Below, one piece after another: positions 26,917 through 37,144 of a stretch of 64,000 nucleotides of DNA. This DNA comes from Marinobacter bryozoorum (GTDB lineage Bacteria > Pseudomonadota > Gammaproteobacteria > Pseudomonadales > Oleiphilaceae), in assembly GCF_023156245.1 (NCBI RefSeq), contig NZ_JAKZAH010000014.1, positions 35,154-99,153 on the forward strand, written 5' to 3'. The notes beneath the pieces were generated by a model, which was not told where the DNA came from, searched no databases, and saw only the letters and a program-made list of their open reading frames with translations. The translations under genes and the position numbers were made by a program. Position 1 is the stretch's first letter, and the number at the start of each line of letters is the position of its first letter.

Positions 26917-27906
26917 ATGCGACTGGGTCAGGCACCGGCAACCGGGCGTGCTTCCAATCCGGTAGTCATTACGGATGCAACCTGGTACCGGTTGGCAGAC
27001 GACCTGGCTGTCGCCCTCGCATCGTCGCCCCGGGGACTGATCTGGGTGACCGCTGATCGCGGGGCTGGCAAGACCGCCTGGCTACAAGCCCTGATGCCTG
27101 CCATGCGCACAGACTTCTATCTGATGGACCTGCGCGATGAAGCGAAAACCGCCGCGGTGCTGGAGCAGATGCAGGGTTACTCCAATCACTTGCAGGGCAC
27201 CCTGCCTGCGTTACTGCTGGATAACCTTTCTCCCGGGGACCTGATGGCGCTGCTGGCGGAGCCGGGGCACCCCGCCCGACAGCTGATCCCGAACCATAAC
27301 GGCCCGTTGATGTTGCTGAGCCCGGAGCAGGACGATGACGCCGTGGCCGCCCGTCGCATGGAACGGGTGATGGGGCGTACGATGGTGCGCCATGACCTGC
27401 CAGCCAGCACTCGCTCCCAGAACCAGGCGGTGCTGGTTGCTCACCGGCCAGTGATTGAAGCCCGCTGGAATGTTCGGGTGACCGATGCAGCCATGGGGCT
27501 GGCGGTATCCGGCCTGCATTACCGGGCGACCCCGGGGCAGGTCGTCGAGTGGCTGGAGCGAGCCGCTGCACGGGTTGCCATCGTCGCCGAGGAAGGCCCG
27601 GCCGAGTGTCGTCGCCTCAGGGCGGAGCTCGAAACCCTCGCGCGGCGAATCGAGGCGAACCAGGAAACCGGCGAGCCCATCGAGCAACTGCAGCAGCAGT
27701 ACGAACAGTGCTCCCTCGAGCTGACGGCGGCGGAGGTGGACTGGTTCGAACGGCAGTCCCAGGGAACCTTGTGGCATGTTTTTCCGGAAGATGTTCGTGC
27801 CGAACTTGAATCCCTGACCGGCAGCAGCGATCATCCTGACTTGCATGTACCCACTGATGTCGCCGGAGGCGCCCGCCGTGCAGGACCTGGAAATCTACGT
27901 TCGTGA
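26917..27906 (+). CDS. ClpB/ClpA-like single AAA domain protein
   Basis: A 329-residue ATPase-like protein that I cannot name. A P-loop DRGAGKT has its lysine at residue 52; a Walker-B-like ALLLDN follows near 100. The second half matches the small lobe of the Clp D1 domain: RPVIEARWNVRVTDAA, then YRATPGQVVEWLERAAARVAI, followed by a coiled-coil region at about 225-275 like the start of the ClpB middle domain. There is no N-terminal Clp domain and no second AAA ring. The ATG at 26917 is preceded by AGGAG at 8 bases. It overlaps the next gene by 29 bases. The Walker B acid pair is incomplete, so ATP hydrolysis is doubtful. Confidence 0.7.
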   Translation: MRLGQAPATGRASNPVVITDATWYRLADDLAVALASSPRGLIWVTADRGAGKTAWLQALMPAMRTDFYLMDLRDEAKTAAVLEQMQGYSNHLQGTLPALLLDNLSPGDLMALLAEPGHPARQLIPNHNGPLMLLSPEQDDDAVAARRMERVMGRTMVRHDLPASTRSQNQAVLVAHRPVIEARWNVRVTDAAMGLAVSGLHYRATPGQVVEWLERAAARVAIVAEEGPAECRRLRAELETLARRIEANQETGEPIEQLQQQYEQCSLELTAAEVDWFERQSQGTLWHVFPEDVRAELESLTGSSDHPDLHVPTDVAGGARRAGPGNLRS

Positions 27907-28261
27907 CCTTGACCCCGCCCGCCTGACCGCGTGGCTGGAAGCCAACTTCGATCAGCTTCTGGTACCCCTCACCCCGTTCGGCAACAAGCCCGGCCTGTAT
28001 AAGGGCGAAGGCCGCTATGACGATGGCCTGGTGCGCATTACGGTGTACGCCGAGGCTTTCGGCAAACGTTTCAGCTCCGTGGTGCTGGAAAGCGAGAACC
28101 TGCCCTGGAACACGGACCTGGACTGTGCCCGCAGTGCCTGGCGTGTGCTGGAAACAGAAATTCGCTGCAGCCAGGGTGAGTGGCAGGAAGGCGACCCCGT
28201 GGAAGAAGAAAAGTGGTGGCGGCTGGATGGGCGGGGCGAGAACCTCGTCGTCTGGAACTGA
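27878..28261 (+). CDS. Conserved hypothetical protein
   Basis: A 127-residue soluble acidic protein of unknown function. It opens with (V)QDLEIYVRDLDPARLTAWL and contains a beta-rich middle (GEGRYDDGLVRITVYAEAFG) and a W-rich C-terminus (EEKWWRLDGRGENLVVWN). The GTG at 27878 is favoured because GGAGG lies 8 bases upstream; an in-frame ATG at 27845 would add 11 residues and a longer overlap with the preceding ATPase-like gene. The overlap suggests the two are cotranslated and may work together. Confidence 0.7.
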   Translation: MQDLEIYVRDLDPARLTAWLEANFDQLLVPLTPFGNKPGLYKGEGRYDDGLVRITVYAEAFGKRFSSVVLESENLPWNTDLDCARSAWRVLETEIRCSQGEWQEGDPVEEEKWWRLDGRGENLVVWN

Positions 28262-28290
28262 CTCCCACGCTGGGTCGGTGTGCGGTTAAT

Positions 28291-28527
28291 TCAGTAATGG
28301 GGCGGGGGTGTTTCCTCGTGCTCTCCCTTGATATTCGATGGTGAGATCTCCGACAGCTGCTTTTTCAAGTGTTGCTTTGCCTCCCAAAGCTTGCGGATGT
28401 CCAGCTCCTGTTGCGCCACCTGGTCGGACAGGGTGTTGATCAGTTCATCCTGAAAGGCCAGTCGGGTTTCCAGTTCATCCATTCTTTCCAGAAGTTTTTC
28501 TGTCGTGTTTGTGTCGGTATTCGCCAT
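28291..28527 (-). CDS. slyX: SlyX family protein
   Basis: A small coiled-coil protein of 78 residues, function unknown across bacteria. Heptad-like runs (LERMDELETRLAFQDELINTL, split here by charge) cover about 10-65, and the C-terminus ends in the SlyX-type PPPHY. It is convergent with the hypothetical gene at 27878 and divergent from the cold-shock-domain gene. Confidence 0.88.
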   Translation of the reverse strand: MANTDTNTTEKLLERMDELETRLAFQDELINTLSDQVAQQELDIRKLWEAKQHLKKQLSEISPSNIKGEHEETPPPHY

Positions 28528-28540
28528 TATGTGGAACGCT

Positions 28541-28571
28541 TTGGTCAGGTTTGTAGGGAATCTGGTATTAT
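28541..28571 (+). promoter_or_regulatory. Candidate promoter of the cold-shock-domain gene
   Basis: TATTAT (28566-28571) within CTGGTATTATGCCCG resembles a -10; TTGGTC (28541-28546) is a possible -35 at slightly long spacing. The gene starts about 100 bases downstream, leaving room for a long leader as in many cold-shock mRNAs. Confidence 0.4.
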
Positions 28572-28672
28572 GCCCGCTTTATTTGCCGGGGTGTCGGGTT
28601 TTGGCACGTGTCCGGTGAATAATGGTTATTTCCACAAACGTTATCAATGATTCTACGGAGCCCGTTGTATCC

Positions 28673-29233
28673 ATGCGTAATCCAACAAGAGCAATTCTGT
28701 CAGCGGTATTGGTCGCTATCCTCGCCCCGCTGGTTCTTGGATTTATCCTCGTAAACACCGCGCCGGAAGTCCTCTATATCCTTTCCGCAGCCGGCAGTAG
28801 TGCCGTTGCAGACAGCCCGCAGTTTGTTCTGGGCAGTGCCCAGGGTATTGCGGCCTACATCATCACCTTTGTGTTGTTCGCCATTGTCGGTGTACTGACA
28901 GTTGTCATCAATGAGCGCAAGCCCGCCGAGGGATCCCGCCCGGCCACCAGCCAGGGTCAGCAGCGTTCACACCCGCAGGCCCAGGACGACAACGACGAAG
29001 ACGATGATGAAGACTACGGACCTGAAGGCGGCGAAGAAGGCACCGTCAAATGGTTCAATGTGAAGAAAGGCTTTGGCTTTATTGTCCGCGAAAGCGGTGA
29101 TGAAGTGTTCGTCCACTTCCGCGCCATCCGCGGCCGCGGCCGCCGTGTCCTGCGCCAGGGCCAGGCTGTGCGGTTTGATGTGGTCGAAGCGTCCAAGGGA
29201 CTGCAGGCGGATAACGTCTCAACCCTGGACTAA
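28673..29233 (+). CDS. Membrane-anchored cold-shock-domain protein
   Basis: A 186-residue protein with two predicted transmembrane helices (about 8-28 and 62-84), a long acidic, glutamine-rich linker (about 88-120, with [12 protein letters not shown]), and a complete CspA-type cold-shock domain at about 123-186. The RNA-binding motifs KGFGFI (132-137) and VFVHF are intact. The ATG at 28673 has GGAG 13 bases upstream; the in-frame ATG at 28622 has no ribosome site. Such proteins may tether RNA or ribosomes at the inner membrane, but the role is unknown. The C-terminal domain would be cytoplasmic if both termini face inside. Confidence 0.82.
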   Translation: MRNPTRAILSAVLVAILAPLVLGFILVNTAPEVLYILSAAGSSAVADSPQFVLGSAQGIAAYIITFVLFAIVGVLTVVINERKPAEGSRPATSQGQQRSHPQAQDDNDEDDDEDYGPEGGEEGTVKWFNVKKGFGFIVRESGDEVFVHFRAIRGRGRRVLRQGQAVRFDVVEASKGLQADNVSTLD

Positions 29234-29268
29234 CAGCTTTGCCGTGGTAAGAGCGAACAGAGTTAGTT

Positions 29269-29703
29269 GCCACGGAAAGCACGGCCCTTCGACGGCACCT
29301 GTCGACTGGCGCCCTTCGGCAGGCTCAGGGCGAACGTAATACGGAGTAACACGGGAAAAGCAAAGAGGAAAAGACGGTTTCGCCACGGAATCCACCGCCC
29401 TTCGACAAGCTCCCTTCGACAAGCTCAGGGCGAACGTAGGACGGAGATATACGGAAAAAGATAAAGAAAAGCTATTCGCCACGAAATCCACGAAACCCAC
29501 GAAAGTTAAAACAGAAACCTCTCTAGAATCTGTTCATTTTTTCGTGCAGTTTCGTGGATTTCGTGGCCAAAAAATCGTTCCATCTTTCCCGTTGTTCCGC
29601 CCACCCTGAGCCCGTCGAAGGGTGCCGTCGAAGGGTGCCGTCGAAGGGTGCCGTCGAAGGGTGCCGTCGAAGGGTGCCGTCGAAGGGCCGTGGATTCCGT
29701 AGC
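29269..29703. repeat. Palindromic dap-gap element A
   Basis: Non-coding element filling the gap between the cold-shock gene and dapE. A mirror pair runs from GCCACGGAATCCACCGCCC (from 29382) to the reverse complement ending near 29703. Each half carries, from the outside in: a GGAATCCACGGCCC block, one or more TTCGACAGGCT units, CTCAGGGCGAACG, an A-rich GGAAAAAGATAAAG block, and a CCACGAAATCCACGAAA block. An extra half-unit occupies 29269-29381. The centre of this copy differs from the others. Translations of this repeat yield spurious peptides such as ALSLSKG and RPEPVEG. Confidence 0.88.
29612..29687. repeat. 13 bp tandem repeat, about 6 copies
   Basis: CCGTCGAAGGGTG repeats head to tail at 29612, 29625, 29638, 29651 and 29664, with a sixth 11-base copy at 29677. 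The unit is the reverse-strand form of the TTCGAC block inside element A, so it looks like slippage expansion of one block. Confidence 0.92.
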
Positions 29704-29735
29704 TAATCAGTTTTTATCCCGGACCTCAGACCCAG

Positions 29736-31243
<1,508 letters not shown>

Positions 31244-31253
31244 AATCAGTCCT

Positions 31254-32282
31254 TTAGTTATTCGCGTGCAACGCTTCGTTCAGTTCAATGGCAGTCTTGT
31301 TGGTCTTGCACTCCACCGCACCAGTCTGGCTATTGCGGCGGAACAGCAAATCCGGCTTGCCGGCCAGGTCGCGGGCCTTGATGACTTCTACCAGGTTGTT
31401 CTGGTCATCCAGCAGGGCCACCTTGGTGCCGGCGGTGATGTACAGACCAGCTTCCACGGTGCAGCGGTCGCCCAGGGGGATGCCGATACCTGCGTTAGCG
31501 CCCAGCAGGCAGTTTTCGCCCACGGAGATGATGATGTTGCCGCCACCGGAGAGGGTACCCATGGTGGAGCAGCTGCCCCCCAGGTCCGAGCCCTTGCCGA
31601 TCATGACGCCGGCGGAGACACGGCCTTCGATCATGCTGGTGCCTTCGGTGCCGGCGTTGAAGTTGATGAAGCCTTCGTGCATCACGGTGGTGCCTTCACC
31701 CACATAGGCACCCAGGCGGACCCGTGCGGTATCGGCGATGCGCACGCCACGGGGGACCACGTAGTCGGTCATCTGCGGGAACTTGTCCACGGACTTCACT
31801 TCCAGGATGCGGCCTTGCAGGCGGGCCTGAAGCTGGCGCTCGGGCAGCTCATCCAGGTCAACGGCACCCTCATTGGTCCAGGCAAGGTTGGGCAGCAGGC
31901 CGAAGATGCCATCCAGCTTTACGCCGTGAGGTTTCACCAGGCGATGTGACAGCAGGTGAAGCTTGAGGTACACCTCGGGGGTGCTGCTGGCGGTGTCATC
32001 GGTTTCCAGGATGGTGACCGCCACAGGCATGCTGCTCTCGGCCGCTTTCTGCGCCAGTTCCGCCTGGGCGGTGTGGGCCGTGGAGCCCAGTGCATCGGCA
32101 AAGGCCTTGAGCTGCTCTGCCGTGGCTTCAATAGCCTGGTTGCCGCCCTGATAGCCCAGGGTGTTGCCGGCAATTTCCATCAGGTCGTTGTCCGGCATCA
32201 GCACCGGCTGCTGATAAAAGACCTCCAGCCATTCACTTTTCTGGTTCTGGCTGCCGATGCCAATTCCGAATGCAAAACTCAT
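31254..32282 (-). CDS. dapD: 2,3,4,5-tetrahydropyridine-2,6-dicarboxylate N-succinyltransferase
   Basis: Succinylates tetrahydrodipicolinate in the lysine/diaminopimelate pathway. The 342-residue length and opening MSFAFGIGIGSQNQ are of the long Pseudomonas/actinobacterial type rather than the 274-residue E. coli type. The left-handed beta-helix hexapeptide region runs about 165-290 (TARVRLGAYVGEGTTVMHEG, GSCSTMGTLSGGGN, GANAGIGIPLGDRC). ATG is preceded by AGAGGAG. Its stop lies only 11 bases from element B. Confidence 0.94.
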   Translation of the reverse strand: MSFAFGIGIGSQNQKSEWLEVFYQQPVLMPDNDLMEIAGNTLGYQGGNQAIEATAEQLKAFADALGSTAHTAQAELAQKAAESSMPVAVTILETDDTASSTPEVYLKLHLLSHRLVKPHGVKLDGIFGLLPNLAWTNEGAVDLDELPERQLQARLQGRILEVKSVDKFPQMTDYVVPRGVRIADTARVRLGAYVGEGTTVMHEGFINFNAGTEGTSMIEGRVSAGVMIGKGSDLGGSCSTMGTLSGGGNIIISVGENCLLGANAGIGIPLGDRCTVEAGLYITAGTKVALLDDQNNLVEVIKARDLAGKPDLLFRRNSQTGAVECKTNKTAIELNEALHANN

Positions 32283-32324
32283 CTGATGCTCCTCTTTTCA
32301 GGAATTTGGATTTCAAGAATTTGG

Positions 32325-32658
32325 GCCACAGAACCCACGGCCCTTCGACAGGCTCAGGGCGAACGTAAATCCGGAAAAGATGAAACGATTTTTTGGCCAC
32401 GAAATCCGCGAAATCCACGAAAAAATGAACGGCCTTTAACGGCTTTCCTGTTTTTTCTTTCGTGTTCTTTCGTGGGTTTCGTGGCGAAACCGTCTTTTTC
32501 TCTTTGCTTTTTCCGTGTTCCGTTCACCCTGAGCTTGTCGAAGGCCGTGGATTCCTTGCGAAACCGTCCTTTCCTCTTTGTTTTTCCCGTGTCACTCCAT
32601 ATTACGTTCGCCCTGAGCCTGTCGAAGGGCGCTTGTCGAAGGGCTGTGGGTTCCGAAA
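32325..32658. repeat. Palindromic dap-gap element C
   Basis: Fills the gap between dapD and yffB. The left half opens GCCACAGAACCCACGGCCC, then CTTCGACAGGCTCAGGGCG, GGAAAAGATGAAACGATTTT and CCACGAAATCCGCGAAATCC; the right half mirrors it through TTTCGTGGGTTTCGTGGC and GAGCTTGTCGAAGG. A second right half-unit extends to 32658, ending 2 bases from the yffB stop. The centre (TGAACGGCCTTTAACGG) is related to but more diverged than those of B and D. Confidence 0.86.
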
Positions 32659-32659
32659 C

Positions 32660-33004
32660 TTATACGTTAAACCGTGAAGCCCACGCGTCCGCGTTGAAAC
32701 CAACGCTCACCTGATCACCACTCTCTACCACCGGTCGTTTAATAATCGACGGGTTGTCGAGCATGATCTCGTGGGCAGTCTGGGGGCCAATGGTATCACG
32801 AAGCTCCTCCGGCAGCTTTCGCCAGGTGGTGCCCCGTTTATTAATTAACGCTTCCCAGCCGATGGCCTGTTCCCAGCGGGAGAGCAGGGTTTCATCAAGG
32901 CCGTCTTTCTTGAAGTCGTGGAAGTCATAAGCGATGCCGTTGTCGTCCAACCATTTGCGGGCCTTCTTGACGGTATCGCAGTTCTTGATGCCGTAGAGTT
33001 TCAT
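32660..33004 (-). CDS. yffB: Spx/ArsC-like thioredoxin-fold protein YffB
   Basis: A 114-residue arsenate-reductase-like protein; the family is found inside dap clusters of Pseudomonas but its reaction is unknown. It opens MKLYGIKNCDTVKKARKWL with a single cysteine, C9, in a CxxV context instead of a CXXC pair, followed by YDFHDFKKDG and KRPVVESG near residue 91. It lies between dapC and dapD. One reactive cysteine would suit a glutathione-dependent role, but that is an inference. Confidence 0.9.
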   Translation of the reverse strand: MKLYGIKNCDTVKKARKWLDDNGIAYDFHDFKKDGLDETLLSRWEQAIGWEALINKRGTTWRKLPEELRDTIGPQTAHEIMLDNPSIIKRPVVESGDQVSVGFNADAWASRFNV

Positions 33005-33021
33005 GGTAAAACACCTTTTTG

Positions 33022-33295
33022 GCCACGGAATCCACGGCCCTTCGACAGGCTCCCTTCGACAGGCTCCCTTCGACAGGCTCCCTTCGACAGGTTCCCTTCG
33101 ACAGGCTCAGGGTGAGCGGAACACTGGGAAAGGTGAAACGATTTTTTGGCCACGAAAACCACGAAACTGCACGAAAAAGTGAACCGCCTTTAAGGTAATC
33201 CCTTTTTTCATTTTCGTGGGTTTCGTGGCAAATAGCTTTTCTTTTTCCGTGTTCCGTTCGCCCTGAGCCCGTCGAAGGGCCGCGGGTTCCGTGGC
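33022..33295. repeat. Palindromic dap-gap element D
   Basis: Fills the yffB-dapC gap. The outer ends are GCCACGGAATCCACGGCCC (33022) and CCGCGGGTTCCGTGGC (ending 33295); inside are GAAACGATTTTTTGGCCACG facing TTTCGTGGCAAATAGC. The centre (AGTGAACCGCCTTTAAGG) is the near-exact reverse complement of the centre of element B, so B and D are opposite orientations of the same unit. Confidence 0.88.
33038..33107. repeat. 14 bp tandem repeat, 5 copies
   Basis: CCCTTCGACAGGCT occurs head to tail at 33038, 33052, 33066, 33080 (last but one base changed, GTT) and 33094, in the left arm of element D. It is the same core as the 13 bp tandem in element A on the opposite strand. Confidence 0.93.
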
Positions 33296-33302
33296 AAATC
33301 AA

Positions 33303-34499
33303 TCAGTAATCATTAACAAAGCGCACGATCCGCTCAGCCGCCTCCACACACTCCTCCAGCGGCGCCACCAGCGCCATGCGCACGCGGTTTTCGCCGGGGT
33401 TGTAACCGTCCACGGTGCGGGACAGATAACGACCTGGCAGCACATGCACGTTCTGTTCGGCGGAAAGATCACGGGCGAAGGTCTCGTCGCTCATGGGGGT
33501 TTCCGGCCATAGATAGAACCCGGCGTCCGGGAAATCCACCTTCATGACCTGCTGCAGCATAGGCACCACCGCCTCGAACTTGGCCCGGTAGGCGGCGCGG
33601 TTTTCCTTTACGTGGTCTTCATCCTGCCAGGCGGCGATGCTGGCCAACTGGTTGTGGATGGGCATGGCGCAGCCGTGATAGGTGCGATAGCGCAGGTAGT
33701 CTTTCAGGATGCTGGCATCGCCGGCCACGAAGCCGGAGCGCAGGCCGGGCAGGTTGCTGCGCTTGGACAGGCTGTGGAACACCACGCAGCGGGCATAGTC
33801 GTCCCGGCCGATGGCGGCGCAGGTCTGCAACAGGCCTTCCGGCGGGTTGGACTCGTCCGGATAGAGCTCGGAGTAGCACTCATCGGAGGCGATGATGAAG
33901 TCGTGCTGGTCGGCCAGTTCGATCACCCGCACGAGGGTCTCCCGTGGAATCACGGCACCGCTGGGGTTGCCCGGCGAGCACAGGAACAGGATCTGGCAGT
34001 CTTTCCACACACTCTCGGGTACGGCATCAAAATCCGGTATGAAGCCGTTGTTGCCATCACAGGGCAGGTATACGGGCGTGGCACCGGCCAGCAGGGCGGC
34101 CCCCTCATAGATCTGGTAGAAGGGATTCGGGCTGACCACGGTGGCCGGGCGGCTGGCGTCGATGGCCGCCTGCACAAACGAGAAGATGCCTTCCCGTGTG
34201 CCATTAACCGGTACCACATTGCCATCGGCCTTCAGCGTGCCCGGGTTCAGGTGAAACCGTCGAGTTGCCCAGTCCGCAATGGCCTGGCGCAGCTCCGGCA
34301 TGCCACCGGTGGTGGGGTAGTTGGCCAGTCGGTCCAGGTTGTCGGCGATGACCCGTTTCACGAATTCCGGCGAGGGGTGTTTCGGTTCGCCAATGCCCAG
34401 GGAAATCGGGGTGATGTCTGCGGGGGGCACCACGTCGGCCTTCAGCCTGGCCAGTTTTTCGAACGGGTAGGGGTGTAATCGGGACAGGTTGGGATTCAT
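33303..34499 (-). CDS. dapC: Succinyldiaminopimelate aminotransferase
   Basis: PLP class I/II aminotransferase forming N-succinyl-LL-diaminopimelate. The 398 residues fit DapC. The PLP lysine lies in SLSKRSNLPGLRSGF; the SPGNPSGAVIP and SDECYSELYPD blocks and the carboxylate-binding arginine in ENRVRMALV are present. Its ATG overlaps the glnD stop by 4 bases, so the two are translationally coupled. Element D begins 8 bases beyond its stop. Confidence 0.93.
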   Translation of the reverse strand: MNPNLSRLHPYPFEKLARLKADVVPPADITPISLGIGEPKHPSPEFVKRVIADNLDRLANYPTTGGMPELRQAIADWATRRFHLNPGTLKADGNVVPVNGTREGIFSFVQAAIDASRPATVVSPNPFYQIYEGAALLAGATPVYLPCDGNNGFIPDFDAVPESVWKDCQILFLCSPGNPSGAVIPRETLVRVIELADQHDFIIASDECYSELYPDESNPPEGLLQTCAAIGRDDYARCVVFHSLSKRSNLPGLRSGFVAGDASILKDYLRYRTYHGCAMPIHNQLASIAAWQDEDHVKENRAAYRAKFEAVVPMLQQVMKVDFPDAGFYLWPETPMSDETFARDLSAEQNVHVLPGRYLSRTVDGYNPGENRVRMALVAPLEECVEAAERIVRFVNDY

Positions 34500-37144
34500 T
34501 GAATGTTATCCAGCATGGTGCGCAGGTCTTCCTGCAGGGCCTGGCAAACCTCCGGGTCGCGGATCGGCCAGCCGTGCTCGTCGGTGACAAAGAAGGCGTC
34601 TTCCACCCGCTCGCCCAGGGTGGCGATCTTGGCGTTGGTCAGCCGTACCCGGTGGTCCAGCAGGACCTGGCCAACCCGGGCCAGCAGGCCGGGGCGGTCC
34701 GGGGTGATCACTTCTATAACCGTGCGCTGGTTGTAGGTGTCGTTGGAGAGGGTGATCTCCGTGGGAAATGAAAAGTGCTTGAGCTGCCGGGGCGTGCGTC
34801 GCTGAATGATTTCCGGGTAGTCGTCCGGTGCAGCCAGCTCGTCCTCCAGCCGTTTGCGGACGCGCTCCTTGCGGGCCGGGTCCTTGCCCAGGGGTTGGCC
34901 CTGGTCATCCAGTACCACATAGGAGCTGATGGACCAGGGGCCTTCGTTGGCCACGCTGATACGGGCATCCACGATGTTCAGGTTAAGCTGCTCAAGGATC
35001 GCCGTCGTGGCGGCAAACAGGGCGACCCGGTCCTTCACGTAGATCACGATATGGGAGTAGCCATCCGTGGGGCCGCCGCGGGTATCGCGGATCAGGACCA
35101 GTGGCTCCGGGTCGTTCCCATGGCGGATGATGGCGGCGGTTTGCCAGGCGATATCCACCGTGGAGTCCTGCAGGAAGTATTCTTCGTCCAGGGTGTCCCA
35201 GATGCGGTCGATCTGTTCATCGGTGACACCCTGGGCGCTCAGGATGCCCCGGGCTTCTGCCTGGGTGGCCCGCACCCATTCCTCCCGGTTGAACGGGGTT
35301 TCAGTACCGCGGCGCAGGGCTCGCTTGGTTTCCACATATAACTGGCGCAACAGGGATGCCCGCCAGGTATTCCAGAGCTTGGGGTTGGTCGCACTGATAT
35401 CGCAGACCGTCAGTATGTACAGGTAGTCCAGGTGGACCTGGCTGGGCACGGCCCGGGCAAATTCGTTGATGATGTCCGGGTCGGAGATGTCCTTGCGCTG
35501 GGCGGTCATGGACATGAGCAGGTGGTTTTCCACCAGCCAGGCGATCAGCTGGGTGTCCCGTTCGCTCAGGTGGTGTCGCTGGCAGAAGGCTTCCGCGTCT
35601 TCCGCGCCCAGCTCGGAATGATCTCCGCCCCTGCCCTTGGCCACGTCATGGTAGAGGCCGGCCAGGTAAAGCAGTTCCGGTTTGGGCAGCTGATGCACCA
35701 GTCGTGACGCCAGCGGGAACTCGGTGCGACTCTCCGGGTGGTTCATCCGCACCATGTTGCGGATCACCCGCAGGGTGTGGGTGTCCACGGTATAGATATG
35801 AAACAGGTCGTACTGCATCTGGCCGATGATCTGGCCGAACTCCGGCAGGTAGCGCCCCAGCACATTGTACTTCTTCATGTGGGCCAGGGTTTCGTCCAGG
35901 GCGTGGGGTGTCTTCACCAGTTCCATGAACAGGGACGTCACCGCCAGGTCGTTGCGGAACTGGTCATCAATCAGGTGCCGGTGGGCCCGCAGGGCACGGA
36001 TGGTGGACGCCCGGATGCCCTTGATGGACGGGTGCTGTGCCATCAGCAGGAAGATTTCCATAATGGCGTAGGGGGCATAGGCGAACACCTGGGTGTTGAT
36101 GGCCTCGATATACTGGTCGCGAATACGGAAGCGACGGTTCAGGGGCTGGATCTTTGCTTCCTGGTCCCGCTGCAGGATGGCCTCGTCGTAGTACTGGAGG
36201 ATGACGTCGGTCAGCTCCGACAGGGCCAGCACGGTGCGGTAATACACCTGCATCATCTGCTCGACGCCCAGCTTGCGGCCCTTGTCCCTGTAGCCCAGCA
36301 TGTCCGCCAGGGCCCTCTGGTGATCGAACAGCAGCCTGTTCTCGTTGCGGTCGGCGATAAGCTGCAGGCCGTAGCGCAGGCGCCAGAGAAAGGTCTCACC
36401 CTTGAGCAGGATGTCGTGTTCTTCCTGGGTGAGAATGCTGAAGCTGGTCAGGTCGGCAATGCTGTCGAGGCCGAAGTGGCGCTTGGTAATCCAGCCGATG
36501 TTCTGTATGTCCCGCAAGCCACCGGGCGCGCCCTTGAGGTTGGGCTCCAGGTTGTAATCGGTGTTGCTGTACTTGCGATGGCGGGCCAGCTGCTCTTCCC
36601 GCTTGGCAATGAAATAGCTGCGATCGCTGCAGACTTCGTCCGAGTAAACCGCCTGGGTCAGCTCCGTGCGCAGTTCTTCCGGCCCCGCGATCATGCGGGT
36701 TTCCAGCAAGTTGGTCAGTACCGTGACGTCGTCACGGGCGGCCTGGCGGGATTCGTCCAGGCTGCGCACGCTATGGCCGATATCCAGCTTCAGGTCCCAA
36801 AGCAGGGTAACAAAGGCGCCAAGATCGTCGTGCCAGCTGTCTGCAATGCCGTCACGGGTCAGGATCAGCAGGTCGATGTCGGAATGGGGGTGCAGCTCCC
36901 CGCGGCCATAACCGCCTACGGCCAGCAGGGCAATGTCGGAGGAGCGGGCAAAGTCGTAGCGGTTCCAGATTGTTCTCAGTACCCGGTCAACGGTATCGGC
37001 CCGGGACTTCACCAGCTCGCGAACATCGGCGCCATTGCGAAAGGCATGGGCGTCAGCCTCATAGGCCTCCCGCAACAGCTCCCGTGCCGCCCTTACCGGG
37101 GACGGGTCGTTAGCGATCTGATAGGTGAGAACCGTGGTGTCCAC
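34496..37144 (-). CDS. glnD: Bifunctional uridylyltransferase/uridylyl-removing enzyme GlnD
   Basis: Nitrogen sensor that uridylylates and de-uridylylates PII proteins in response to glutamine. It has 882 residues. The nucleotidyltransferase motif GGYGRGELHPHSDIDLL is at about 95-115; the HD domain shows HDVAKGRGGDHSELG near 500; two ACT domains occupy about 700-880. The start is GTG immediately after the map stop, with AAGGAAGAG inside the end of map. The order map-glnD-dapC matches Pseudomonas. Confidence 0.96.
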   Translation of the reverse strand: MDTTVLTYQIANDPSPVRAARELLREAYEADAHAFRNGADVRELVKSRADTVDRVLRTIWNRYDFARSSDIALLAVGGYGRGELHPHSDIDLLILTRDGIADSWHDDLGAFVTLLWDLKLDIGHSVRSLDESRQAARDDVTVLTNLLETRMIAGPEELRTELTQAVYSDEVCSDRSYFIAKREEQLARHRKYSNTDYNLEPNLKGAPGGLRDIQNIGWITKRHFGLDSIADLTSFSILTQEEHDILLKGETFLWRLRYGLQLIADRNENRLLFDHQRALADMLGYRDKGRKLGVEQMMQVYYRTVLALSELTDVILQYYDEAILQRDQEAKIQPLNRRFRIRDQYIEAINTQVFAYAPYAIMEIFLLMAQHPSIKGIRASTIRALRAHRHLIDDQFRNDLAVTSLFMELVKTPHALDETLAHMKKYNVLGRYLPEFGQIIGQMQYDLFHIYTVDTHTLRVIRNMVRMNHPESRTEFPLASRLVHQLPKPELLYLAGLYHDVAKGRGGDHSELGAEDAEAFCQRHHLSERDTQLIAWLVENHLLMSMTAQRKDISDPDIINEFARAVPSQVHLDYLYILTVCDISATNPKLWNTWRASLLRQLYVETKRALRRGTETPFNREEWVRATQAEARGILSAQGVTDEQIDRIWDTLDEEYFLQDSTVDIAWQTAAIIRHGNDPEPLVLIRDTRGGPTDGYSHIVIYVKDRVALFAATTAILEQLNLNIVDARISVANEGPWSISSYVVLDDQGQPLGKDPARKERVRKRLEDELAAPDDYPEIIQRRTPRQLKHFSFPTEITLSNDTYNQRTVIEVITPDRPGLLARVGQVLLDHRVRLTNAKIATLGERVEDAFFVTDEHGWPIRDPEVCQALQEDLRTMLDNIQ

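Noticed and set aside
33038..33107. Possible CRISPR array
   Set aside because: The 14 bp units are contiguous with no spacers, and no cas genes are near.
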